Shown: one piece after another, positions 1 to 8,873 of the stretch | Layout: every line of letters starts with the position of its first letter | Position numbering within the stretch: the first letter of the stretch is position 1 | Source: Chitinophaga filiformis | GTDB taxonomy: Bacteria > Bacteroidota > Bacteroidia > Chitinophagales > Chitinophagaceae | Assembly: GCF_021646545.1 (NCBI RefSeq) | Contig: NZ_JAKIRP010000003.1 | Coordinates: forward strand, 434,001-498,000 | DNA: 64,000 nt | Direction: 5' to 3' | Made by a program: the position numbers and the translations under genes | The notes under the pieces: model-generated | The model's database searches: none | What the model was told of the DNA's origin: nothing | What the model saw: only the letters and a program-made list of their open reading frames with translations

Positions 1-1586
1 TGACAGAAACGTATCACTTCCAGGCTATCACTGCCTTCCAGGATATCGAGCGGGAAGAAACTGTCATCACCTTTACCATATTCTTCACCACCGCTCATAC
101 AGATGCCGAACATGATCCGCCTGATACCATATTTCCAGCTCACCAGGAAGGTTTCATCTTCCTTCGCGCCATGTATGCCGAAACGGATATTTGCCTGATC
201 TACTACGGAACGTACCAATGGCACATTATTGATTCCGAAACGTTTCCTGATATAGGATGAATCCAGCAGCTGCAACACCTCTTCCGCCTTAAAGTTCTCT
301 TCATTCAACCGTAGGATGGCATGCAGTGCATTGAAGAGGTTATCGCTGTCTGCGTAACTTTCGTCCGCTATCGTGTAGCGGAATTTATAAGGAGCGTTAT
401 TGAAGATCGCTTTAATGTAGGGCGCATAGGCATCAATATCCCTCACCATGACTACGATATCACGGGGCGACAATGTCTCTTTTTTTCTGTCTATCAGATG
501 CACCAGGTAGTTGTACAATACTTCCACTTCACGGGCAACGGTATAACAGTTATTGATAGTGATGGACCCATCTTCAATATCTTCGGGGAAGATGCGGTTC
601 CTGTTCTCATTGGCATTGTTAAAAATATCATGCTGGATCTTATTCAGCAAGGTATCCGGTTCCGGTACTACTACTCCTTCGCTGTCGTAGGCATTGATAA
701 AAGCATCATACTGGAAGAAGAGCCCGAAGGTATCCTGTACTACCCGGCCCCAGCCCATCAGCAGCGGATTACCCGCCACGTCTGACTCGAGCAGCGGACG
801 GCCTTTTAACCGCCAGCGGGCCTGCTGTTTCTCACTCTTATCTTCAAACCAGTAAAGCTCCGGCGACGGGTTGATAATATGGAAATGAACATCAATAAAA
901 GCAGACAGTTCATGCAGTATCTGCACGTGATATGCTGTGATGATGGAAAGGCCGAAGAGATGTACGGTACTCATACGCTCCGCCAGCAGGGCCTGTTGAT
1001 CAGGATTCTTCAGCATATCGAGGATGTGTTGTCCGACGATCGTTTTATCCGGCAGCGTATTACCTGATACTTTCTTGGCTTTGCCCCAGAGGTATTGTTG
1101 CCAGTCCATCTTTGCCAGCGGATCTTCGGCCTGTTCATTCCACTCACGGATCATCTCCGGGCGATAGATCTGGTACTGGTCAAAAAGGTCAGCTGTTCTT
1201 TCAGCCAGCGCCATTCGTTTCAGGTCGCTATCCGGTTCAGTATTGTGATAATAAGTAGCCACGGCGGGATAAGTTTCGCGGAAGGCGTCTTCTCCCAGCA
1301 GTTTGTAGAGCAGCCAGGTAAGGTTCCTGCCGGAAAGCATTTCAGTATAGTGGCCATCCATCAGGAAATAGATCTGATGGATGAGGTCATTCGGTTTAAG
1401 GAAACGGCAATTGGCGGCAATACCGAGGTATTCCGCCATCTGCAGTTTCAGCCAGTTGTTCATACCCTCCGTCTGTGTAACGATGAGATGTTGTTCAAAC
1501 ACCCGGCTGTGAGAAGCTTTAAGTTCCTGTGCCAATCCCATGGAGAGTACCTCCAGGGAATTGGACACTTTCAGATATAGTGCCAT
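1..1586 (-). CDS. recC: RecC, exodeoxyribonuclease V gamma subunit (N-terminal 528 residues, cut by window edge)
   Basis: The frame is open on the minus strand from an ATG at 1586 to the window edge, so only the N-terminal part is present. The translation begins MALYLKVSNSLEVLS and contains VTQTEGMNNWLKLQMAEYLG near residue 40 followed by GIAANCRFLKP, the hallmark N-terminal region of RecC in which the inactive helicase-like domain begins. RecC works with RecB and RecD as the RecBCD nuclease-helicase that processes double-strand breaks and degrades linear foreign DNA; RecC holds the Chi-recognition channel. The start lies 16 bp after the recD stop, so the two are probably one transcript, and recB would be expected just outside the window. 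Family assignment is from motif recognition. No frameshift is visible. Confidence 0.85.
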   Translation of the reverse strand, partial: MALYLKVSNSLEVLSMGLAQELKASHSRVFEQHLIVTQTEGMNNWLKLQMAEYLGIAANCRFLKPNDLIHQIYFLMDGHYTEMLSGRNLTWLLYKLLGEDAFRETYPAVATYYHNTEPDSDLKRMALAERTADLFDQYQIYRPEMIREWNEQAEDPLAKMDWQQYLWGKAKKVSGNTLPDKTIVGQHILDMLKNPDQQALLAERMSTVHLFGLSIITAYHVQILHELSAFIDVHFHIINPSPELYWFEDKSEKQQARWRLKGRPLLESDVAGNPLLMGWGRVVQDTFGLFFQYDAFINAYDSEGVVVPEPDTLLNKIQHDIFNNANENRNRIFPEDIEDGSITINNCYTVAREVEVLYNYLVHLIDRKKETLSPRDIVVMVRDIDAYAPYIKAIFNNAPYKFRYTIADESYADSDNLFNALHAILRLNEENFKAEEVLQLLDSSYIRKRFGINNVPLVRSVVDQANIRFGIHGAKEDETFLVSWKYGIRRIMFGICMSGGEEYGKGDDSFFPLDILEGSDSLEVIRFC

Positions 1587-1602
1587 AAGTGTTATTCAAT
1601 TG

Positions 1603-3408
1603 TCAGGGATGGTCATCCGTAAAACGCTGACCGATACCCGAAGCTCTTTCCACGAAGCGTTCTGCTGTCAGCGTCAGCACGTCCGCTGATGCCTGCACAT
1701 ACACTTTCTGTTTTGCCCTGGTAACACCGGTATACAATAATTCCCGTGTCAGGATGGGCACATCCTTCGCTTTTGGCAGGATCACCATCACTTCTTTAAA
1801 TTCTGATCCCTGGCTTTTATGGATGGTCATGGCAAATACGGTTTCTGCCTCCGTTAGATACCCGGGCAGAATAGCCTTCAGCTCCCCGTTACTGTCCTCA
1901 AACCATGCCATGAGCACTCCATCTTCATCCGGGCGAATAATGCCCGTATCGCCGTTAAAAAGGCCATGTTCGTAATAGTTACGCGTCAGGATAATGGGAC
2001 GGTTCTCATAAAAGTCTGCATTTACACGGATCAGCCTTTTATCATGCAGGATCTTTTCAATAGCCCTGTTGATAGCGTACAGCCCTTCCTCTCCTTCCCT
2101 GATCGCACACAGCACACGAAGATCATTCAACAGTTGCAGCGCTGCACGGATATCATTCTCCACAATAAACGCGCTGTAACCTGATACAAAATCCCTGAAC
2201 AATTCTTTTGAATACGTCTGATCGATGACGACCTGTTCATCGGCTCCCGGCGTCAGGAAGCTTTGTATCGCCGTCCGGTCATTAGCGATGATCGCCTTAC
2301 TGAACTTACCGATCCCTTTTTCTCCGCTGAACCGGTGACTACGACGCAGTTCTACCAGGTGTTGGAAAAGCGGATGTGTGTCGCCTTCTTTCACCTGTGT
2401 AACCGGCAGTTTCCTTTGTTCATCGGCAATAAAGGAATTGATCAGTGCCAGCCTGCCGGCCGTAAAAAGGTTCAGTGCATCCTGTGCCTGACAAAGATCG
2501 CCGAACAAGCTACCTGCCTCTACGGAGGCCAGCTGATCTTTGTCGCCCAATAGTATCAGTCTTGTTCCTGCACCAATAGCGTCCAGCAGTTTGGCAAACA
2601 AGGCTACGTCGATCATCGAGCATTCATCCACGATAACGACATCGAAGTTGAGTGGATTTTCTGCATTATATGCGAAGTACGGACTATCTTTTTTGGAGCG
2701 CAGCAGCCGGTGAATAGTACTCGGTGTCAGGCTCTGGAACTGTGCGGTAATGGTCTCATCCACCGGCAGCTGTGTGTTCCGCAGGCTCTCTGCCATACGT
2801 GCCGCGGCCTTCCCCGTAGGAGCTGCGAGTGCTACTTTGAGAGACGGATCGAGATTGTAGAGTATAGCCAGGATCTTCGCCACAGTAGTGGTCTTACCGG
2901 TACCCGGGCCGCCGGTGATGATCGTGAAATTGTTCAGCACTCCTGTTACGGCAGCACTGAGTTGCCAGTCTGCCGGATCGCCGCCGTCTGCTTTGAATGC
3001 CGGCCCTGCGGCAAACAGCCTGCTAATGAATGCGCGGTTTGCTTCCAGCATGTCCAGTCTTTCCTGCAGCACTGTCTTTTCCGTGGCGAGGAACTGGTGG
3101 ATGCGGCGCAGGAAGATCGTTTCATACCGGAAGTACCTTTGCAGGTACAGCCGTTCCTGGTACAGCACAAATGGCTGCGTATCACTGCCATTCTTTGCTA
3201 TCAGCGGTATGTGTTGTAACTGCTTACTACCCACCGGCAGATTGTCGCAGAATGCGGGCAGTTCTCCGTTATTTTCAATACGTTTACCCAGGTGCAGGCA
3301 GATATGGCCTTCACTCAGCTTTCTTGAAAGCAGGTAGGCGTACGGCTTTAGCGCCGGTATCTGGAAGTATTCTGCAAATTGCTGGTGGACGTCGTTGATT
3401 GTATGCAT
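1603..3408 (-). CDS. recD: RecD, exodeoxyribonuclease V alpha subunit (SF1B 5'-3' helicase)
   Basis: This 601-residue protein carries the full SF1B helicase set: Walker A GGPGTGKTTT at about residues 166-175, motif Ia-like ALAAPTGKAAARMAESL, a TPSTIHRLL segment, Walker B VVIVDECSMID near 258, motif III LLGDKDQLASVEAGSLFGD near 286, motif V TIHKSQGSEF near 530 and motif VI LLYTGVTRAKQKV near 563. The length is close to that of E. coli RecD (608). RecD is the fast 5'-3' motor of RecBCD. The N-terminal ~110 residues correspond to the RecD domain that contacts RecC. It is first in a minus-strand pair with recC 16 bp downstream. ATG at 3408 is the natural start; no upstream in-frame alternative is needed. 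Confidence 0.93.
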   Translation of the reverse strand: MHTINDVHQQFAEYFQIPALKPYAYLLSRKLSEGHICLHLGKRIENNGELPAFCDNLPVGSKQLQHIPLIAKNGSDTQPFVLYQERLYLQRYFRYETIFLRRIHQFLATEKTVLQERLDMLEANRAFISRLFAAGPAFKADGGDPADWQLSAAVTGVLNNFTIITGGPGTGKTTTVAKILAILYNLDPSLKVALAAPTGKAAARMAESLRNTQLPVDETITAQFQSLTPSTIHRLLRSKKDSPYFAYNAENPLNFDVVIVDECSMIDVALFAKLLDAIGAGTRLILLGDKDQLASVEAGSLFGDLCQAQDALNLFTAGRLALINSFIADEQRKLPVTQVKEGDTHPLFQHLVELRRSHRFSGEKGIGKFSKAIIANDRTAIQSFLTPGADEQVVIDQTYSKELFRDFVSGYSAFIVENDIRAALQLLNDLRVLCAIREGEEGLYAINRAIEKILHDKRLIRVNADFYENRPIILTRNYYEHGLFNGDTGIIRPDEDGVLMAWFEDSNGELKAILPGYLTEAETVFAMTIHKSQGSEFKEVMVILPKAKDVPILTRELLYTGVTRAKQKVYVQASADVLTLTAERFVERASGIGQRFTDDHP

Positions 3409-3724
3409 ATCTCGTTTCGTTGCCTGTCGCCTCGCGGTTGGGCAATCTGTGAAATTACGATTTTTATCGTTGTTGTTTCACAGGGGGATTTTCCGGTTTC
3501 TTTGTCACGGCGGGGGGATTTCAGGGGATTGACAGAAGGGCTTGTCTGAATTATTGGCATGGCCAAAATTGGGCCACGATGACATGCTTTATCCATGCCT
3601 TTAACATGCCTTTGACATGGTTTTAGTCTTTGATGGTCGGAGGAGGTGGGATGTAAAAGTTATCCACAATTCGGGAGGAATATATGCACATGTGGTGCTT
3701 CATTTGCGTTTTTGGAGTTTCTGA
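3409..3724. other. Gene-free stretch upstream of recD
   Basis: No convincing gene is seen. Short open frames here are not supported by start context or protein-like composition. The part next to recD should hold its promoter, but I found no clear TAnnTTTG box on the minus strand. Several short runs with a repeated 'catgcc/catgac' flavour occur around 3583-3620. Confidence 0.4.
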
Positions 3725-3798
3725 TTTTGGTGCTGTGTTTTGTGTGATTTGGTGTTGGGTTTTGGTGCTGTGTTTTGGTGCTGTGTTTTGGTGCTGCT
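3725..3798. repeat. 13-bp tandem repeat (TTTTGGTGCTGTG)
   Basis: A G/T-rich 13-mer ttttggtgctgtg occurs at 3725-3737, then after a degenerate stretch three times back to back at 3760-3772, 3773-3785 and 3786-3798 (last copy ends gctgct). The array runs directly into the left end of the hairpin element at 3800. Purine/pyrimidine strand bias is strong. No coding role is visible. Confidence 0.7.
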
Positions 3799-3799
3799 G

Positions 3800-3946
3800 G
3801 CTTCAGGTGGGACCGCTGGCTGAGTTCTTTGAAGCTGCGTGCTATTGAGCATTTTCAAGCGGAGGAGCGGTGGGATATCTATTTAACCCCTGGTAGGACG
3901 TGTCGGCCGGCTTCAAACAACTAAGGCCAGGGTCTCCACCCGAAGC
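3800..3946. repeat. Hairpin-forming intergenic element, copy 1
   Basis: Two 36-37-bp arms, 3800-3835 and 3910-3946, are inverted, diverged copies of one another; both have the frame GCTTC..GGTGG..(TTT)GAAGC with self-complementary ends GCTTC/GAAGC. About 74 bp separates them. The same arrangement returns in opposite orientation at 4280-4429: arm 3910-3946 is the perfect 37-bp reverse complement of 4280-4316, arm 3800-3835 matches the reverse complement of 4393-4429 with about two differences, and the spacers are recognisably related (shared TGCTATTG.GCAT.TTCAA). It carries no ORF that fits a protein. It resembles a REP/MITE-type element; mobility is inferred only. Confidence 0.7.
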
Positions 3947-4279
3947 CCTCCGCCGGACTCCCAACTAGTTTTATGGGTAACGTATGCACCACAAACAGAA
4001 GTGTAGAAGAAACGGACACACTCCAAAAGTTCTCCTAATACTCTTAAAAAGATGTATTGGGCAACAAATATGATCTCCCCGGATGGCTCACATATGGCAA
4101 CAATTTCGACTCTGCCTTTTGCCTCTTATAGACACGATTAATATAATACAATATAAAAACACTGTAAGAGCATGTCAAAAGCATAATAGGCATGTCAATG
4201 AGGGATGATTCCGGTAATAAAAGTATCCCTATTGACAATGAAACCCAATACCACCACAGCCCCCCGAAGGCAGCGGAAG
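3947..4279. other. AT-rich centre between the two inverted hairpin elements
   Basis: This ~330-bp centre has a lower GC content than its flanks and no supportable gene. Small inverted motifs such as AGGGAT/ATCCCT (4201-4232) occur. The few short open frames overlap both arms of the repeats and have no recognisable composition. Confidence 0.4.
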
Positions 4280-4429
4280 GCTTCGGGTGGAGACCCTGGC
4301 CTTAGTTGTTTGAAGCAGGCGCTGATACGATGCACCAGTGGGTTCATAGCATTCCTAATGCCCGCCCGATTGAATATGCCCAATAGCAAGCGGCTTCAAA
4401 GAACTACAGCCAGTGGTCCCACCTGAAGC
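4280..4429. repeat. Hairpin-forming intergenic element, copy 2 (inverted relative to copy 1)
   Basis: Arms 4280-4316 and 4393-4429 with a 76-bp spacer. The left arm is the exact reverse complement of 3910-3946. Together the two copies make a ~630-bp super-palindrome (3800-4429) that could extrude or fold as nested hairpins. Conservation is stronger in the arms than in the spacer, as expected if the structure or the arm sequence is what is maintained or mobilised. Confidence 0.7.
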
Positions 4430-4591
4430 CGCAGCAGACGACAAACACAACAACCACCACAGAAACTCCATAAGCCTTAGAACACTGAAGCAAAGCTGGT
4501 ACGTCTGACACGGCGGATGAACAGCATTCCCGAAACTGCATATGCCAGGGAAGACTTGCAGCAGACAACGCGTCAATATCGGCGGAAATGG

Positions 4592-4624
4592 CAAAAAGAA
4601 AGGCCCCCAGAATATGGAGGCCTT
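4592..4624 (-). terminator. Rho-independent terminator of the paoABC operon
   Basis: Read on the minus strand just after the paoC stop: stem AAGGCCTCCA / TGGGGGCCTT (with a G-T pair) around a short AT loop (4600-4624), followed by TCTTTTTG. Confidence 0.65.
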
Positions 4625-4630
4625 AAAAAA

Positions 4631-6799
4631 TTAAGCAGACAATATCTTATCCGGCGTTATGGGAAGCTCCCGGATACGCTTACCGGTAGCGTGATAGACA
4701 GCATTTGCGACTGCAGCAGAGAAGCCGATCAGAGCGATTTCACCCATACCTTTCGAACCCATCGGATTAGTGACCGGATCAGGCTTGTCTATGAAGATCG
4801 TCTCAATGTGCGGTACGTCGGCACTTACAGGCACATGATAATCTGCCAGGTTGTTGTTCACAAAACGTCCGAAGCGGTGGTCGATGATACCTTCTTCTGT
4901 GAGCGCCATACCGATACCGCCGGTTACACCGCCGATCATCTGACTGGCTGCAGTTTTGGGACTTACAATTCTGCCGGAATCAGCGACTGTTACAACTCTT
5001 TTCACTCTTACAACACCGGTAGCAGGATGTACCCGCACTTCTGCGAAGTGAATGGAAAAAGAATACAGGGAATACTTCTCCAGCTCCGCACCACCCTTGG
5101 ATGATTTTGTTACTTCGAAGAAAGTCTTGTTCTGTTTCGACAGTACCTGCTGCAAACTGTCTGACTTACCGGCAGCCGGCTTCACAGTGCCATTATCGAA
5201 TGCCAGTCCTGCTTCTGTCAGTATACCTTTCAGGGCAGTACACACATCGAATACGGCTGATCCTACAGAAGATACGGTAGAAGAACCACCCTGGCTGCCG
5301 GAGGGTGGGAAGGCGGCATTACCGAGTTCAAAGCGGATGTTTTCTATAGGCAGACCAGTTACCTCGTGGGCGATCTGCACCATGGCAGTACTGGTGCCGG
5401 GACCAATGTCACTGGTAGCACTCTGTAGTAGTAAAGTGCCATCGGCATTCAATTGTGCACGACAGGTAGACTCACCACGATGAGCGCCGAATACACCGGT
5501 ACTCATGCCATAACCTACCAGCCATTCGCCGTCCTTCATGGATGCAGGGGTGGGATTACGTTTGGCCCAGCCAATCTTTTCGCTGCCCAGCTGGTAGGCT
5601 TCTTTCAGGTTGTTGCTGGAAAAGGGTTTGTTCTTTTCCGGGTCAGTTTCTGCAAAGTTCTTCAGCCTGAACTGCAGGGGGTCCATCTTCACTTTATATG
5701 CCATTTCATCAATAGCCGATTCCAGTGCAAATGCGCCGGTAGCTTCCCCGGGACCACGCATCCAGATAGGTACGCCTCTGTCAAGTGGAACAATGCGGTA
5801 TTTAGTAGTTACGTTCGGGCAGGCATACATGAAACGGGTCATGGCAACGGTACCCTCGGTAAAGTCGTCGTAGTTGGCAGTTTCGGCGGTAGCTTCATGG
5901 TAAATACCTGTCAGCTGACCATCCTGGGTGGCGCCCATGCTGATATTCTGAATGGTGTAAGGACGATAACCTACAAGCGTGAACATCTGATCGCGGGTCA
6001 GCACCAGTTTCACCGGCTTTTTCAGTGCACGGGCAGCGGCGGCTACTACTACTTCCTGAGGCCAGGTGCGTAAGCCCATACCAAACCCTCCGCCTACAAA
6101 TTCGGAGTGTACCTGTATATTCTTCTCGTCGATCTTAAATGCACCGGCAAGCGTGCGCTGGGTGGATTTTACACCCTGCGTTTTGGCATATACGGTGAGT
6201 TTATCATCTCCTTCCCAGAAGGCGAGGATACCTGCCAGCTCCATAGGATTGTGTACTTCAATGGGAACGGTATAATCTGCCTTCAACACTACGGGAGCAG
6301 TATTGTGTGCGTTGGTATCACTACCGCGGGTATAGTCGCCCAAACGGGGAGGCATCGCTGCTTTGTCCTTGTTCTTCAGCAGGTCAGTATGATGTTCGGC
6401 TTTGTTGTAGGTGGCTGTTACCAGGGAAGCGGCATGCTGCGCGCGTTCCAGGGTATCAGCAATGACCACAGCAACAGGCTGACCATTGAAGAGTATTTTA
6501 TTACTGCCTAACATGCGGTATCGCTCTCCGCCGGAAGAAAGTTTACTGTTGTTGCCCTGATCTGCCCAGCCAGGGATGGCGGGCATGTTCAGGTGAGTGT
6601 ATACTGCCAGTACACCGGGTGCGCGTTCGGCGGCTTTGGTATTGATGCTTGTAATGGTACCACGTGTAACAGGGCTGGTCACCATTACACAGAAAGTAAC
6701 TCCCGGCACTTCAAATTCTGCAAAGTATTTCGCCTTACCAGTCACTTTGGCCCTGCCATCTACCCGGTTGATCGGCTCACTTTTTTTATCGATTCCCAT
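4631..6799 (-). CDS. paoC: Molybdenum cofactor-binding subunit of periplasmic aldehyde oxidoreductase (PaoC/YagR-like)
   Basis: A 722-residue member of the xanthine dehydrogenase large-subunit family. It has the N-terminal hammerhead domain (GKAKYFAEFEVPG near 23) and Moco-binding motifs GGGFGMGLRTWPQ near 235, RGPGEATGAFALESAIDEMA near 350, QGGSSTVSSVGSAVFDV near 505 and the C-terminal GMGEIAL, where the catalytic Glu falls at residue 687, close to Glu692 of E. coli PaoC. It would oxidise aldehydes by hydroxylation at Mo, passing electrons to the Fe-S/FAD subunits. It is the last gene of a three-gene operon, 28 bp after paoB. No own signal peptide is seen, in line with co-export with the Tat-bearing PaoA. 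Substrate cannot be read from sequence. Confidence 0.88.
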   Translation of the reverse strand: MGIDKKSEPINRVDGRAKVTGKAKYFAEFEVPGVTFCVMVTSPVTRGTITSINTKAAERAPGVLAVYTHLNMPAIPGWADQGNNSKLSSGGERYRMLGSNKILFNGQPVAVVIADTLERAQHAASLVTATYNKAEHHTDLLKNKDKAAMPPRLGDYTRGSDTNAHNTAPVVLKADYTVPIEVHNPMELAGILAFWEGDDKLTVYAKTQGVKSTQRTLAGAFKIDEKNIQVHSEFVGGGFGMGLRTWPQEVVVAAAARALKKPVKLVLTRDQMFTLVGYRPYTIQNISMGATQDGQLTGIYHEATAETANYDDFTEGTVAMTRFMYACPNVTTKYRIVPLDRGVPIWMRGPGEATGAFALESAIDEMAYKVKMDPLQFRLKNFAETDPEKNKPFSSNNLKEAYQLGSEKIGWAKRNPTPASMKDGEWLVGYGMSTGVFGAHRGESTCRAQLNADGTLLLQSATSDIGPGTSTAMVQIAHEVTGLPIENIRFELGNAAFPPSGSQGGSSTVSSVGSAVFDVCTALKGILTEAGLAFDNGTVKPAAGKSDSLQQVLSKQNKTFFEVTKSSKGGAELEKYSLYSFSIHFAEVRVHPATGVVRVKRVVTVADSGRIVSPKTAASQMIGGVTGGIGMALTEEGIIDHRFGRFVNNNLADYHVPVSADVPHIETIFIDKPDPVTNPMGSKGMGEIALIGFSAAVANAVYHATGKRIRELPITPDKILSA

Positions 6800-6827
6800 A
6801 TGGTGGGTTTTAAACGTTTAGAAGATG

Positions 6828-7811
6828 TTATGCCTGCGCGGCAGCTGTTTTAAGCGCTTCCACTATGGTGTTGGGCGCTAGGGTGAGTTTGAATTCATTA
6901 CCTCCCTGCGACTTCGCATTGGTCATGGCCATACTGGCCGCCTTGCGGAAGTTCTCTTCTGTGGCAGGCTTTCCTTTCAGCCAGGCCTCTGCTTCCTTCA
7001 AACGCCAGGGTTTATGCGCTACACCTCCCATGGCGAGTCGTACGTCGGCAATGTTGCCACCCTTGATCTGCATAGCAGCACCTACTGACACGAGTGCAAA
7101 TGTATAGGACGCACGATCGCGTACTTTCAGGTAATGCGTATGTTCCGCTAACTGGTTGAAAGGAATATCTACAGCAATGATCAGCTCTCCCCGCTGGAGA
7201 TTGTTGTCCTGTTCAGGCGTATCGCCCGGCAGACGGTGAAAATCTCCAAAGGGGATCTTCCGTTCTCCTTTAGGCCCCGCCACGGTAATGACTGCATCCA
7301 GGGCAGTGAGTGCAATGCACATGTCGCTGGGATGTACGGCAATGCATTTGTCGCTGGCGCCAAAAATGGCGTGCATCCTGTTAAAACCTCCTATGGCGCC
7401 ACAGCCGGAACCGGGGCTACGCTTATTACAGGGCAATGCGCTGTCGTAGAAGTAATGACAACGGGTACGCTGCATCATGTTACCACCTACAGTGGCCATG
7501 TTCCTCAGCTGTGGAGAAGCGCCTGCTTTCAGGGCCTGCGATAAGAGCGGGAAGTGTTTGACGACAAGCGGATTTTCTGCCACAGCAGTATTTTTTGCCA
7601 GCGCACCTATACGGAGACCGGTTTTAGTTTCTTCGATTGTTGCCAGGGGAACACTGTTAATGTCTACTAACCTTTCCGGGCTTGTTACACCACTCTTCAT
7701 CAGGTCTACAAGGTTGGTACCGCCAGCCAGGAACATAGCGGTTTTCTCTTTTGCCATCGCCGCAATGGCAGATTCTTTGGAGGTGACCCTCACATAACTG
7801 AACTGGTTCAT
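6828..7811 (-). CDS. paoB: FAD-binding subunit of aldehyde oxidoreductase (PaoB/YagS-like) with extra Fe-S cysteines
   Basis: The chosen start MNQFSYVRV (7811) overlaps the paoA stop by 4 bp (ATGA), giving 327 residues; the longer open frame upstream would run into paoA. FAD contacts are the FLAGGTNLVDLM motif near 36 and NMATVGGNMMQRTRC near 108. Between about 120 and 170 lies a cysteine-bearing insertion (TRCHYFYD, LPCNKR, GSGCGAIG, DKCIAVHP) that matches the [4Fe-4S]-binding insertion known for PaoB and absent from ordinary xanthine dehydrogenase FAD subunits. It relays electrons from PaoA clusters to an acceptor. The C-terminal CO-dehydrogenase flavoprotein domain is complete. Confidence 0.87.
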   Translation of the reverse strand: MNQFSYVRVTSKESAIAAMAKEKTAMFLAGGTNLVDLMKSGVTSPERLVDINSVPLATIEETKTGLRIGALAKNTAVAENPLVVKHFPLLSQALKAGASPQLRNMATVGGNMMQRTRCHYFYDSALPCNKRSPGSGCGAIGGFNRMHAIFGASDKCIAVHPSDMCIALTALDAVITVAGPKGERKIPFGDFHRLPGDTPEQDNNLQRGELIIAVDIPFNQLAEHTHYLKVRDRASYTFALVSVGAAMQIKGGNIADVRLAMGGVAHKPWRLKEAEAWLKGKPATEENFRKAASMAMTNAKSQGGNEFKLTLAPNTIVEALKTAAAQA

Positions 7812-8434
7812 ACTTTTTTCCCTCCCTGTTTTACGTCCATGATAGCATCTACGATATTGGAATAGGCGCCGCAACGGCAGATATTGCCACTCATGTATTC
7901 ACGTACTTCGTCCGGTGTATTGGCATGCCCTTCCCGGATGCAGCATACGGCAGACATGATCTGTCCGGGTGTACAGTATCCACACTGGAAACCGTCATGC
8001 TCCAGGAAAGCTTCCTGCATAGGATGCAGGTTGTCGCCATCTGCCAGTCCTTCGATGGTGGTCACGTTCCGGCCTTCCGTTGTCAGGGCGAGGGTCAGGC
8101 AGGAGTTCACCCGCTGGCCGTCCACATGTACGGTGCAGGCGCCACATTGTCCGTGGTCGCATCCCTTTTTCGTTCCGGTCAGGTGCAGACGTTCCCGCAG
8201 CAGGTCCAGTAAGGTAACACGTGGTTCTATCCTGACGCTTTGTTTCACCCCGTTGATGGTGACATTCAGCGGCATTGTTTCAATAGCCGATGCGATCTGT
8301 TCATCAATGCCCTTCTCAGCGGCTTTGATCACAGTGTCGGGCGTTAGGGCCAGCGCGGTGATCAGGGAGGATTTCTTCAGGAAAGAGCGCCGGGATGTAC
8401 CGGTATGCTCCCCGTTTTTGAGTTGGTCATCCAT
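7808..8434 (-). CDS. paoA: 2Fe-2S subunit of aldehyde oxidoreductase with Tat signal (PaoA/YagT-like)
   Basis: 208 residues. The N-terminus has a twin-arginine signal, TSRRSFLKKSS with Arg15-Arg16, followed by a hydrophobic stretch SLITALALT, so the complex is expected in the periplasm. The plant-type ferredoxin cluster ligands are seen in KGCDHGQCGACTVHVDG plus NSC, and the second cluster in the helical domain in FQCGYCTPGQ and NICRCGAYSN. It is first in the operon and its stop overlaps the paoB start. Start ATG at 8434 leaves the standard short n-region before the RR. No PaoD/MocA-type chaperone gene is seen next to the operon. Confidence 0.9.
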   Translation of the reverse strand: MDDQLKNGEHTGTSRRSFLKKSSLITALALTPDTVIKAAEKGIDEQIASAIETMPLNVTINGVKQSVRIEPRVTLLDLLRERLHLTGTKKGCDHGQCGACTVHVDGQRVNSCLTLALTTEGRNVTTIEGLADGDNLHPMQEAFLEHDGFQCGYCTPGQIMSAVCCIREGHANTPDEVREYMSGNICRCGAYSNIVDAIMDVKQGGKKV

Positions 8435-8834
8435 AGTTTGCTTCAGTTTCAGTTTGACAGTATTGTGCGGTTTATCGTTTGTTGTGTAAAGCCTCCGGCA
8501 ATTTCAGGTTTTCTGTTTACTTCATCGCTTCCTTATTGCCTTGAATGGCGTATTTCAACTTAATGAATTTAGTCAATAACGTGCGTCATGAAATGACGAA
8601 TGGCAGGTGGCTACGCCGCAAGATATCGATAAAACCATCATCCCGGCACATAAGCCTTTACCAGCACGTCATACGATACAGCGTCGTTATATACACTGCC
8701 ACACAACGAAATGGATGTATGTAGCAGTGCAGACATTGCCAGGGATGCCACCAAAACTATACCGGAGGGCTATGCCGGCCGTGCTATTTTCCGGGATAGT
8801 CCTGTTTTGGTCCTCTCCTCCTGCATCTTCAAAA
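8435..8834. other. Intergenic region between the divergent paoA and histidine kinase genes
   Basis: About 400 bp without a supportable gene. It must contain the pao promoter on the minus strand; no clear consensus box was seen. A short + strand open frame (8607-8846) has no protein-like features. Confidence 0.4.
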
Positions 8835-8865
8835 TTGGGCTTGTAGCATTTTTTTACTAGACTTG
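8835..8865 (+). promoter_or_regulatory. Candidate Bacteroidota-type promoter for the histidine kinase operon
   Basis: TTG at 8835-8837, a 20-bp spacer and TAGACTTG at 8858-8865 (one mismatch from TAnnTTTG). The box ends only 8 bp before the ATG at 8874, so the leader would be nearly absent, which weakens the call or suggests a later start codon. Confidence 0.3.
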
Positions 8866-8873
8866 CCGGTACA

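Noticed and set aside
321..1580. Several + strand open frames over recC (321-785, 879-1067, 1095-1580)
   Set aside because: They are antisense to a clear RecC frame and have no recognisable domain.
1754..3337. Multiple + strand open frames over recD
   Set aside because: Shadows of the recD coding frame.
4044..5104. Short open frames in the hairpin-element region and overlapping paoC
   Set aside because: They overlap inverted repeats or the opposite strand of paoC and have no start context or protein-like composition.
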